Shown here: one piece after another, positions 7,500 to 15,392 of the stretch
Numbering within the stretch: position 1 is the stretch's first letter
How the letters are laid out: each line of letters opens with the position of its first letter
Source of the DNA: Burkholderiales bacterium
Lineage (GTDB): Bacteria; Pseudomonadota; Gammaproteobacteria; Burkholderiales; Casimicrobiaceae
DNA: 64,000 bases
NCBI GenBank assembly: GCA_025927765.1
Contig: JAICKU010000003.1
Coordinates: 45,583 to 109,582, forward strand
Reading direction: 5' to 3'
Notes under the pieces: model-generated
Databases searched by the model: none
What the model was told of the DNA's origin: nothing
What the model saw: the letters and a program-made list of their open reading frames with translations, nothing else
Program-made: the position numbers and the translations under genes

Positions 7500-10400
7500 A
7501 TGACGCAGCGCTTTCGCCTGCCATCGGGCGGCATCGTCGATCGCACGCAGCCGATCGCGTTCGAATTCGACGGCACGCGCTACGAAGGCTACGCGGGCGA
7601 CACGCTCGCGTCGGCGCTGCTCGCCAACGGCGTTCACCTCGTCGGCCGCAGCTTCAAGTACCACCGGCCGCGCGGCATCTTCAGCGCCGGCACCGAAGAG
7701 CCCAACGCGCTCGTGCAGCTCGGCGTGGGCGCGAATACCGAGCCGAACACGCGGGCGACGACGACGCCGCTTCGCGACGGGCTCGTTGCCGCGCCGCAGA
7801 ACTGCTGGCCGTCCGTGCGCTTCGACGTCGGACGCATGGCGGACGTTCTCTCGCCGATCCTTCCCGCCGGCTTCTACTACAAGACGTTCAAGTGGCCGGC
7901 GTCGCCGAAGTGGTGGATGCGCTACGAGCATTTCATCCGCCGCGCCGCGGGGATGGGCCATGCCGCGCGTGAACCGGATCCCGCTCGCTACGATCATCAG
8001 TACGCGCATTGCGACGTGCTCGTCGTCGGCGCCGGCGCCGCGGGGCTGGCGGCGGCGCGTCGCGCGGCGGAGTCGGGTGCGAGCGTGATCGTGTGTCAGC
8101 AGTCGCCGCGATGGGCGATGCAATTCGGCGACGGCAACGCGGCCGTCGACGCCGTCGCACCGGCGCGCTGGATCGACGATGCATCGACGGCACTTGCCGC
8201 ATCGCCCGATGTCACGCTGCTCGCGAATACGACAGCCTTCGGTTACTACGACGCGAATCTCGTCGGTGCGATCGAGCGTCGCGCCGACGACGGCGCGTCG
8301 TCGCCGCGCCAGCGCCTGTGGATGATCCGCGCCAAGGCGGTGGTGCTCGCGAGCGGTGCCCTCGAGCGTGGCATCGCGTACGCGAACAACGACCTGCCCG
8401 GGACCATGCTCGCCGGATCCGCGGCGATCTACGCGCGACGCTATGGGGTGCGGGTGGGCACGCGCGCCGTCGTCTTCACGAACAACGACTCGGCGTACGC
8501 CGCGGCGCTCGCGCTGCACGACGCCGGCGTCGACGTGGCCGCCATCGTCGACGCGCGCGACGAGGGCGCGGTGGCGCGCAGGACCGACGAGCGGTTGCGC
8601 GCTGCGAACATACCGGTTCACGGCAACGCGCTGGTCATGGCCGCGCACGGCAACGATCGCGTGTCGCGCGTCGACGTCACGTCTCACGCAGGTCAACGCA
8701 TCGCGTCGATCGACTGCGACGTCGTCGCGGTGTCAGGCGGCTACAGCCCGACCGTGCATCTCTTCTCGCAGGCGCGCGGCCGACTGCGCTACGACACGCG
8801 GACGGCGAGCTTCGTGCCCGACCGCTCGCCGATGGCGATCGTGACGGCGGGCGCGGTGAACGGCTATTGCAGCGCGCGCACGGCGATCGACGAAGGCGCT
8901 GCGGCGGCGGACGAGGCGCTGGCGCTGGCGGGCAGCGAGACGGTGCACGGCGGTCGTCGCAGTGCGCGTGACGTGGGCGCGCCGCAGGCGGCGCCGTTCG
9001 ATGGCGAAGCGAGGCTGCGCGTCGAACCGCTGTGGTCGGTGCCCGCGCCGCGCGGCGCGAAGTGTTTCGTCGACCTGCAGAACGACGTCACCGTGCGCGA
9101 CGTCGAGCTTGCGCGGAGCGAGGGCTACCAGGCCGTCGAGCACCTGAAGCGCTACACCACGCTCGGCATGGGCACGGACCAGGGCAAGACGAGCAACGTC
9201 GCCGGCATCGGGCTGATGGCGCGCGCACTCGACGTGCCGCTCGACGTCGTCGGCACCACCACGTTCCGTCCGCCGTATACGCCAGTCACGCTCGGCGCGT
9301 TGCCCGGCATCCATCACGGCGCGCACGTCGAGCCCGTACGCAGAAGCGCGATGCACGACTGGCACGCAGCGCACGGCGCGCGCTTCGTCGACGCGGGACT
9401 GTGGAAGCGGCCGCATTCGTATCCGCGGCCCGGCGAAAGCGAAGATGACGCCGCCAATCGCGAGGCGCGCAACGTGCGCGAGAACGCGGGCATCGTGGAC
9501 GTGTCGACGCTCGGCAAGATCGAGCTGCAGGGGCGCGACGTTGCCGAGTTCCTGAATCGCGTCTACATCAACCGCTGGGACAACCTGCAGGTGGGCCGTT
9601 GCCGCTACGGCGTCATGCTGCGCGAGGACGGGATCGTGCGCGACGACGGCACGACGTCGCGGCTCGACACGACGCACTACCTGATGACGACGACGACCGC
9701 GAACGCCGGCGCGATCATGCAGACGATCGAGCGGCTGCTGTCGATCGACTGGCCCGATCTCGACGTGTACGCGACATCGGTGACCGAGCAGTGGGCCGCG
9801 GCGGCGGTGTCCGGTCCGAAGTCGCGCGACGTGCTCGCGCGCGTCGTCGACATCGACGTGTCGAACGAAGGGTTCCCGTTCCTGGCGGTCGCCCCGTGCA
9901 ACGTGCGCATCGCGCAGGGAACGATTCCGGCGCGGCTTTTCCGGATGAGCTATTCCGGCGAACTCGCGTACGAGGTGCACGTGCCCGCGGATCGCGGGCG
10001 CGAGATGTGGGAAGCCGTGCTCGCCGCGGGTGAGCCCTTCGGCATCATGCCGTACGGCACGGAAGCGATGAGCACGCTGCGGATCGAGAAGGGCCACGTC
10101 GTGATCGGTTCGGAGATCGACGGGCGCACGACCGCGTTCGATCTCGGCATGGAGAAGCTCGTCAATCCGAACAAGTGGTGCATCGGCAAGCCGCTGCTCG
10201 CGCGGCCCGCGTTGACGTCGCCCGACCGCTGGCAGCTGGTCGGCCTGTGCGCAGAAAGCGGCGAACGCGTGCCGCGCGGCGCCAAGATCGTCGCGGACCC
10301 CGACGCGCCGGCGCCGGTGCCGATGCACGGGCACGTCACGTCATGGTGCTACAGCCCGAATGTCGGCGCGTGGATCGCGCTCGCGCTGGTGTCGCGCGGA

Positions 10401-10517
10401 CGCGAGCGGCACGGCGAGAAGGTGTGGGCGGTGTCGCCGCTCGCGAACGAGAAGGTGCAGGTGACGATCCAGGCGCCGGTGTTCATCGATCCGGCCGGGG
10501 AGCGGCTGCGTGGTTGA
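7500..10517 (+). CDS. soxA: Sarcosine oxidase alpha subunit
   Basis: 1005-residue subunit combining several modules. An N-terminal ferredoxin-like fold (about residues 15-110, FDGTRYEGYAGDTLASALLA) comes first. A pyridine-nucleotide-binding oxidoreductase domain with VLVVGAGAAGLAAARRAAE follows near residue 175. A glycine-cleavage-T-protein-like folate-binding domain occupies roughly residues 610-1000 (from about ARFVDAGLWKRPHSYPRPGE on). The last domain accepts the methyl group as methylenetetrahydrofolate in known enzymes. Length is normal for the family (about 970-1010). Starts 4 bp after soxD and overlaps the gamma gene by 8 bp. Confidence 0.94.
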   Translation: MTQRFRLPSGGIVDRTQPIAFEFDGTRYEGYAGDTLASALLANGVHLVGRSFKYHRPRGIFSAGTEEPNALVQLGVGANTEPNTRATTTPLRDGLVAAPQNCWPSVRFDVGRMADVLSPILPAGFYYKTFKWPASPKWWMRYEHFIRRAAGMGHAAREPDPARYDHQYAHCDVLVVGAGAAGLAAARRAAESGASVIVCQQSPRWAMQFGDGNAAVDAVAPARWIDDASTALAASPDVTLLANTTAFGYYDANLVGAIERRADDGASSPRQRLWMIRAKAVVLASGALERGIAYANNDLPGTMLAGSAAIYARRYGVRVGTRAVVFTNNDSAYAAALALHDAGVDVAAIVDARDEGAVARRTDERLRAANIPVHGNALVMAAHGNDRVSRVDVTSHAGQRIASIDCDVVAVSGGYSPTVHLFSQARGRLRYDTRTASFVPDRSPMAIVTAGAVNGYCSARTAIDEGAAAADEALALAGSETVHGGRRSARDVGAPQAAPFDGEARLRVEPLWSVPAPRGAKCFVDLQNDVTVRDVELARSEGYQAVEHLKRYTTLGMGTDQGKTSNVAGIGLMARALDVPLDVVGTTTFRPPYTPVTLGALPGIHHGAHVEPVRRSAMHDWHAAHGARFVDAGLWKRPHSYPRPGESEDDAANREARNVRENAGIVDVSTLGKIELQGRDVAEFLNRVYINRWDNLQVGRCRYGVMLREDGIVRDDGTTSRLDTTHYLMTTTTANAGAIMQTIERLLSIDWPDLDVYATSVTEQWAAAAVSGPKSRDVLARVVDIDVSNEGFPFLAVAPCNVRIAQGTIPARLFRMSYSGELAYEVHVPADRGREMWEAVLAAGEPFGIMPYGTEAMSTLRIEKGHVVIGSEIDGRTTAFDLGMEKLVNPNKWCIGKPLLARPALTSPDRWQLVGLCAESGERVPRGAKIVADPDAPAPVPMHGHVTSWCYSPNVGAWIALALVSRGRERHGEKVWAVSPLANEKVQVTIQAPVFIDPAGERLRG

Positions 10518-11103
10518 AGCTTCGACGGGACAGGCAGGTCGTGCCGGAACGAGTGCACGCGTGGCGTTTCGCGAGTTGCGGATCGGACACGCGTGGAACG
10601 TGCGCGGCGATCCGCGCAACGCGTCGTTCATCGCGGACGCCGGCCGGCGGCTCGGACCGCTGCCGATCGCGCCGCTGACGAGCGCGCGGTCCGATGATCA
10701 CGTGGCGCTCTGGCTCGGGCCGCGGTCTTGGCTGTTCGTGACCGGCGCGTCCGCGCCGCGGCGCGACTTCGATACGATGCGACTCGCGGTCAATGCGGCG
10801 GGCGGGGCATTGTTCGACGTGTCGGCGAGCTACGTCGGATGGTCGGTCGCGGGCGCGGGCGCCGCACGCGTGTTGAATCGAGAATGTCCGCTCGACCTTT
10901 CGCCACGTGCCTTCCCTGCGGGCCATTGCGCGCAGAGCGTGCTCGGTCACATCAACGCGCTGATCTACCGGCCCCGGGAGGCACCCGTGTTCGTGGTCAT
11001 GGTCGCGCGAAGCCTGGCCGCCGATGCCTGGCATGCGGTGACGACGGCGGCGTCCGCGGAAGGCTACGACGAGGCCGAAGCCGTCGAGTTTCCGTCGGCG
11101 TGA
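10510..11103 (+). CDS. soxG: Sarcosine oxidase gamma subunit
   Basis: 197-residue small subunit of the complex, related to the C-terminal half of the GcvT fold. Recognisable are LRIGHAWNVRGDPRNASF near the N-terminus, WLGPRSWLFV, and ALFDVSASYVGWSVAGAGAARVLNRECPLDL with HCAQSVLGHINALIYR. The GTG start at 10510 lies inside the end of soxA (8-bp overlap), as usual for this operon. It is the least conserved subunit; the call rests on these segments and on its position as the fourth gene. Confidence 0.9.
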   Translation: MVEASTGQAGRAGTSARVAFRELRIGHAWNVRGDPRNASFIADAGRRLGPLPIAPLTSARSDDHVALWLGPRSWLFVTGASAPRRDFDTMRLAVNAAGGALFDVSASYVGWSVAGAGAARVLNRECPLDLSPRAFPAGHCAQSVLGHINALIYRPREAPVFVVMVARSLAADAWHAVTTAASAEGYDEAEAVEFPSA

Positions 11104-11143
11104 CCGAACGCGCTGTGCGCGCGCTGCGGTCAATCGGCGTTCG

Positions 11144-11539
11144 TCACTTGCGGCGCTTGATCACGAACGCGTTGTCCGCGTGCGTGAAGCCGACCGACGG
11201 GTAGTACGACATCGCGCCGGGCGCCGAGAGCAGTATCAGCGATACCTCGTCGCCGATCGTCGCCTGCACGCGCTCGATCAGTTGCTTGCCGATGCCGTGT
11301 TTCTGGAAGGCGCGGTCGACGGCGAGATCCGACAGATAGCAGCAATGGCTGTAGTCGGTCAGGGCGCGCGCGACGCCCACGAGCACGCCGTCGGCCCAGG
11401 CGGAGATGACCAGGTTCGACGCGGCGAACATGCGGGCAAGTCGCGGGATGTCGGCGCTCGGCCGCCTGATGCCGGAGGCATCGAACACGCGCGCGACGTC
11501 CTTCGGATCCAGCGGGAAATTGTGACGGTACTCGATCAT
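11144..11539 (-). CDS. GNAT family N-acetyltransferase
   Basis: 131-residue single-domain acetyltransferase. The acetyl-CoA loop is RAFQKHGIGKQLIERV (Q-x-x-G-I-G-x-Q), preceded by the beta-strand CCYLSDLAVD and followed by LLSAPGAMSYYPSVGFTHADNAF. The ATG at 11539 (MIEYRHNF) gives a normal domain length; the frame continues upstream to 11617 but lacks domain sequence. No good ribosome binding site is visible before either start. Convergent with soxG, 40 bp apart with no obvious hairpin terminator. Acceptor substrate unknown. Confidence 0.82.
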   Translation of the reverse strand: MIEYRHNFPLDPKDVARVFDASGIRRPSADIPRLARMFAASNLVISAWADGVLVGVARALTDYSHCCYLSDLAVDRAFQKHGIGKQLIERVQATIGDEVSLILLSAPGAMSYYPSVGFTHADNAFVIKRRK

Positions 11540-11641
11540 CGCGTAGGAAGCGGAAGCAGGGAAGCGCGATTCTGGCAGACGCGCCGCATCACCGCGCCGG
11601 TCTTCGACCGGCCTCACCTTCGCCGTGATCGTGGACCGATC

Positions 11642-12382
11642 CTATCGCCCGGCCATCGGCATCGGGCCCTCGGCAGCGTCAACATGTCCCGGGCCGTTTT
11701 GCACGTAGCGCAGGATCATGTCGGCCGCGTGGTCGAGTCGCTGTTGAATGCGCCTGGGAGTCATCAGTCGCTTGCCGAAGATCGCCTCGAAGGTGTAACG
11801 ATTGGTGATGTAATGAGCAGTGAGCGCGGTGATGGAAACGTAAAGGTCGATGACATCGATCCCCTGCCGGAACTGGCCGCTCTTCACGCCACGATCGAGC
11901 AGGTCGCGGATCGTGTCGAGCAACGGGTTGTACATGCGGGGGATCGACTTCGATCGCCGTACGTGCTCGCCTTCGTGAAGATTCTCGCTGTGCAGCAACC
12001 GCTGGAACTCGGGCAGTTGCACCCAGATCCTGCCGGTGAAGATCACGAGCTTGCGCATGCCGGTCACGGGATCCATGTCGCGGAGTTCGAGATCCTTCTG
12101 CCGCCTGCGGATCGCCTCGTAGGTGTACTCGAGCACCGCCGCGAAAAGCCCGTCCTTGCTGCCGAAGTGATGATAGAGAAGGTTCTTGTTGACCCCCGCA
12201 TGCATCGCGATCTCGTCGACGCGCGCACCGTCGTAGCCCTTGTCCGCGAATTCACGGACCGCGGCGGACATGATCGCCGAGCGCGTTCCGATCGAACTCG
12301 GCCGCGAGGCGCTCTTCTCCGGCGCATGGCGGCCGCGCGCCTGCGCGGTGGCCTGCATGCCACGCCTGTTCATCGCCCGCAT
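11642..12382 (-). CDS. TetR/AcrR family transcriptional regulator
   Basis: About 246-residue repressor-type protein. The helix-turn-helix is in the first third: GYDGARVDEIAMHAGVNKNLLYHHFGSK, the TetR hallmark, preceded by a basic 35-residue tail. The remaining 180 residues form the helical ligand/dimer domain. Candidate ATG starts are 12382, 12373 and 12358; 12382 is used here. It is divergent from the TRAP importer, and a perfect palindrome (12443-12458) lies between them, the position expected of its own operator. The same palindrome recurs at 15358 and 23575, so this is the best candidate regulator of the surrounding catabolic cluster. Ligand unknown. Confidence 0.9.
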   Translation of the reverse strand: MRAMNRRGMQATAQARGRHAPEKSASRPSSIGTRSAIMSAAVREFADKGYDGARVDEIAMHAGVNKNLLYHHFGSKDGLFAAVLEYTYEAIRRRQKDLELRDMDPVTGMRKLVIFTGRIWVQLPEFQRLLHSENLHEGEHVRRSKSIPRMYNPLLDTIRDLLDRGVKSGQFRQGIDVIDLYVSITALTAHYITNRYTFEAIFGKRLMTPRRIQQRLDHAADMILRYVQNGPGHVDAAEGPMPMAGR

Positions 12383-12432
12383 CCTGTGGCTTTCGAAATC
12401 GGATGTCACGAGATAGCACGCCAGGGGCGGCC

Positions 12433-12461
12433 TTGACAAATATTGACTATCTGGTCAATCC
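12433..12461 (+). promoter_or_regulatory. Promoter and TetR-type operator (O1) before the TRAP operon
   Basis: A consensus TTGACA (-35, 12433-12438) is followed after 17 bp by CAATCC (-10, 12456-12461). The 16-bp palindrome TTGACTATCTGGTCAA (12443-12458) fills the spacer and the start of the -10, so a bound repressor would block RNA polymerase. The arrangement (-35 start to operator start 10 bp) is identical at 15348. It may also serve the divergent regulator gene. Binding by the neighbouring TetR protein is inferred. Confidence 0.7.
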
Positions 12462-12534
12462 TTCACGCCGCGCGACGCGGCGCCGCGGTCGCGCATCCGC
12501 ACGCCACGCCCAGAACCCACTGCAAAGAGAGCCG

Positions 12535-13524
12535 ATGATGCTGTTCCGAAGCCTAGCTGTCGCCGCGATCGTCGTGGCGTCCATCGCCACCGCCGCCGCT
12601 GCCGACGTGACGTGGAAGTTTGCGCATGAGAACCAGGAGACGGTGCCCGCAGCCAAGGCCGCGCATCGCCTCGCCGACGAGGTCAGGCAGAAAACCAACG
12701 GCCGCTTCGACATCCAGGTGTTCCCCGCGGGCCAGCTCGGCAAGGAGCAGCAACTCGTCGAGCAGACGCAACTCGGCGTGATCCAGATGACCTTCACGCC
12801 GACGGCACCGCTGACCAACTTCGTGCCGACAGTGCAGCTCCTCGACCTGCCGTTCATCTTTCCGTCGCCCGCCGCGGCGTACGCGGTGCTGGACGGTCCC
12901 ATCGGGAACGAGGTGCTTCAGGCGCTCGACAAGCGGGGTCTCAAGGGTCTCGCGTTCTGGGAGAGTGGCTTCAAGCAGATGACGAGCTCGGTCCGGCCGA
13001 TTCGCGGCCCCGAGGACCTGCACGGGGTGAAGGTGCGGACGATGCAAAGCCCGCTGCTGATCGCGCAATACAAGGATTGGGGCGCGAATCCGGTGCCCAT
13101 CGCGTTCTCCGAGACGTACAACGCATTGCAACAGGGGGTCGCCGATGCGCAGGAGAACCCGCTGGTCTCGATCGACGCCATGAAGTTCTACGAGGTCCAG
13201 AAATACCTGACGATCACGAACCACGGCTACATCGGGTTCATCGTAATGGCGAACAAGCAGGCATTCGACAAGCTGCCGCCGGACTTCCAGAAGGCGCTGC
13301 TCGAGGCAACGCGGGACGCGCGCGACTGGGAGCGCGCCGAGAGCAAGCGCGTCAACGACGAGCTGCTCGCGAAGATGAAAACGAAGATGCAGGTCGGCGA
13401 GCTGTCGGCGGAAGGGCGCGAGAAGTTCATCGACCAGAGCCGCAAGCTCCACGCGCGCATCGCCAATCCCGAAACGCGCGCATTGCTGGATCGCGTGTAC
13501 GAGGTGACGGCGAAGTACAAGTAG
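12535..13524 (+). CDS. TRAP transporter solute-binding protein (DctP family)
   Basis: 329-residue periplasmic binding protein for a carboxylate-type substrate. Signal peptide MMLFRSLAVAAIVVASIATAAAAD is cleaved about residue 23. The mature domain begins VTWKFAHENQETVPA and contains the family signature region KVRTMQSPLLIAQYKDWGANPVPIAFSETYNALQQGV with the Arg that usually salt-bridges the substrate carboxylate (KVRTMQ). Two adjacent ATG codons (12535, 12538) follow AAAGAGAG. Upstream lies the operator-bearing promoter; downstream the two membrane subunits follow at 22 bp and 1 bp. Confidence 0.94.
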   Translation: MMLFRSLAVAAIVVASIATAAAADVTWKFAHENQETVPAAKAAHRLADEVRQKTNGRFDIQVFPAGQLGKEQQLVEQTQLGVIQMTFTPTAPLTNFVPTVQLLDLPFIFPSPAAAYAVLDGPIGNEVLQALDKRGLKGLAFWESGFKQMTSSVRPIRGPEDLHGVKVRTMQSPLLIAQYKDWGANPVPIAFSETYNALQQGVADAQENPLVSIDAMKFYEVQKYLTITNHGYIGFIVMANKQAFDKLPPDFQKALLEATRDARDWERAESKRVNDELLAKMKTKMQVGELSAEGREKFIDQSRKLHARIANPETRALLDRVYEVTAKYK

Positions 13525-13546
13525 GACGTCGCGGGTGGGGGCCGTG

Positions 13547-14035
13547 ATGGCCGCGCTCGACCGGGCGCTTGGCCGCGTCGAGGACGTGCTCCTCGTCGCC
13601 GCGATCGCGCTCGGAACCGCGCTGACCTGCACGCAGGTCGTGCTGCGGTTCGTCTTTTCGAACAGCATCGACTGGTCGGAGGAGGTGACCATATACGCGA
13701 TGGTCTGGGCGAGCTTCGTCGGCGCCGCCGCGGGCCTGCGCCTGCGAAGCCACCTGATCGTCGACGCGCTGCTGCTCCTGGCGCCGCCGGGGCTCGCGCG
13801 CGGCCTCGCGCGTGCCGGCCTCGCCATCACGTTCCTGTTCGGCTTGGCGTTCGCCTGGTATTCCGCGTGGCTCGTCGTGCGCACGCAAGCGCTCGGTCAA
13901 CTCACGCCGGCGCTGCAGATACCGATGTGGATCGTGTACCTCGCGATGCCGCTCGCCGGCATCCTGCTCGCATTTCGCGCGGTCCTGCTGCTCGCCGGCG
14001 TCGAGCGCGACAGCGTGCAATCCCCGAAGCGGTAG
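13547..14035 (+). CDS. TRAP transporter small permease (DctQ family)
   Basis: 162-residue membrane protein with four predicted helices (starting near VLLVAAIALGTALTCTQVVLR, then DWSEEVTIYAMVWASFVG, ARAGLAITFLFGLAFAWY and PMWIVYLAMPLAGILLAF). WSEE at the start of the second helix is typical of DctQ. The ATG at 13547 is favoured because GGTGGGGG lies just before it; an in-frame GTG at 13535 would add four residues. Forms the transport core with the large permease, whose start follows after one base. Confidence 0.92.
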   Translation: MAALDRALGRVEDVLLVAAIALGTALTCTQVVLRFVFSNSIDWSEEVTIYAMVWASFVGAAAGLRLRSHLIVDALLLLAPPGLARGLARAGLAITFLFGLAFAWYSAWLVVRTQALGQLTPALQIPMWIVYLAMPLAGILLAFRAVLLLAGVERDSVQSPKR

Positions 14036-14036
14036 C

Positions 14037-15314
14037 GTGCTGGCAGCCGCGTTCCTGATGTTGTTCGTCGTGCTCGCGCTGGGCACGCCGATCTTCGTGG
14101 CGCTCGCTGCAACGGTGCTCGTGGCGCTCGGCGTGCATACCGACGTGCCGCTCGAAGTCGTGCCGCAGCGAATGTGGGCCGGCATCGACAGCTTCACGCT
14201 GATGGCCATTCCGTTCTTCCTGCTGTCCGCGGAACTGATGCGCGTCGGCGGTCTTTCCGAGCGGCTGATCGCGTTGGCGCGCGCGCTCGTCGGATTCCTG
14301 CCGGGCGGCCTCGCGATGTCGGGCGTGCTCGCGTGCATGTTCTTCGCGTGCATTTCGGGATCGAGCCCGGCGACGGTCGCCGCAGTCGGCGGCATCATGA
14401 TTCCGGGATTGACCAGGGCCGGGTACAGCCTGCGGTTCGCAACCGGGCTCTTCACGGTGGCCGGGTCGCTCGGCATCCTGATTCCGCCGAGCATCACGTT
14501 CATCATCTACGGGGCGGTGACGGGCGCATCGATCGGTGCGCTGTTCCTGGCCGGTGTGATTCCAGGACTCGTCATCGGCGGGCTGCTGATGGCGTATTGC
14601 GCGATCCACTCGGTGCGCGCCGGCATTGCCCGCGATCCGGCGCCGAGCGCGCGCGAGGTGCTGATTGCGTTCCGCGAGTCCGGCTGGTGCCTGGGACTGC
14701 CCGTCGTGATCCTCGGCGGCATCTACGGCGGCATTTTCACCGCCACCGAAGCGGCCGCCGTTTCCGTCGTCTATGCCTTCTTCGTAGGCTATTTCGTCTA
14801 CCGGCAGTTGCGGCTGCAGGACCTGTGGCCGATCCTGCGCAGTGCAGGACTCACCACCGCCACGCTGCTGCTCGTGATCGCCGGCGCGTCCGCATTCTCG
14901 TGGCTGCTCGCGGGCGAACAGATCCCGCAAAGGCTTGCCGCGAACGTGCTGTCGCTGTCGCACGAGCGCTGGGTCGTCCTGCTGCTCTTCAACGTGATCC
15001 TGCTGATCGCCGGCTGCTTCGTCGAGAGCGCGTCGGCCGTCGTGATCTTCATGCCCCTCATGCTGCCGATCGCGCGGCAGGTGGGCATCGATCCGATCCA
15101 CCTCGGGGTCGTATTCGTCGTCAACATGGAAATCGGCATGATCACGCCGCCCGTCGGATTGAACCTGATGGTCGCGAAGATGATCACGAATCAAAGCTTC
15201 AGCGAGGTGTCGCGCTCGGTGCTGCCGTTCATGGTGGTGATGCTGATCGGGCTCGCGCTGATCACGTACGTGCCGTGGCTCAGCACCGTGCTTCCGTCGC
15301 TGCTTCCGCAATGA
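14037..15314 (+). CDS. TRAP transporter large permease (DctM family)
   Basis: 425-residue, roughly 12-helix sodium/solute symporter subunit. Family motifs visible include DSFTLMAIPFFLLSAELM, MFFACISGSSPATVAAVGGI and GILIPPSITFIIYGAVTG, plus ITPPVGLNLMV near the C-terminus. The GTG start at 14037 comes one base after the dctQ-like stop and gives the standard family length. The operon then ends; a new promoter with the same operator begins 34 bp further on. Confidence 0.94.
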   Translation: MLAAAFLMLFVVLALGTPIFVALAATVLVALGVHTDVPLEVVPQRMWAGIDSFTLMAIPFFLLSAELMRVGGLSERLIALARALVGFLPGGLAMSGVLACMFFACISGSSPATVAAVGGIMIPGLTRAGYSLRFATGLFTVAGSLGILIPPSITFIIYGAVTGASIGALFLAGVIPGLVIGGLLMAYCAIHSVRAGIARDPAPSAREVLIAFRESGWCLGLPVVILGGIYGGIFTATEAAAVSVVYAFFVGYFVYRQLRLQDLWPILRSAGLTTATLLLVIAGASAFSWLLAGEQIPQRLAANVLSLSHERWVVLLLFNVILLIAGCFVESASAVVIFMPLMLPIARQVGIDPIHLGVVFVVNMEIGMITPPVGLNLMVAKMITNQSFSEVSRSVLPFMVVMLIGLALITYVPWLSTVLPSLLPQ

Positions 15315-15347
15315 CCGTCGGCCGGTACGTCCACGCGTCCGCGATCC

Positions 15348-15376
15348 TTGACAGTGCTTGACCGTTTGGTCAATAT
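15348..15376 (+). promoter_or_regulatory. Promoter and TetR-type operator (O2) before the aldehyde dehydrogenase operon
   Basis: TTGACA (15348-15353), 17-bp spacer, CAATAT (15371-15376) form a strong sigma-70 promoter. The palindrome TTGACCGTTTGGTCAA (15358-15373) covers the spacer and part of the -10, in exactly the register seen at 12433. This supports joint repression of the importer and the enzyme operon. The predicted transcript start near 15383 leaves only a very short leader before the first plausible start codon. Confidence 0.72.
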
Positions 15377-15392
15377 TCGACCGCCCACCGCA

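Noticed and set aside
8733..10334. 533-residue minus-strand frame opposite soxA
   Set aside because: Composition is Arg/His-heavy without recognisable folds; soxA on the plus strand is complete.
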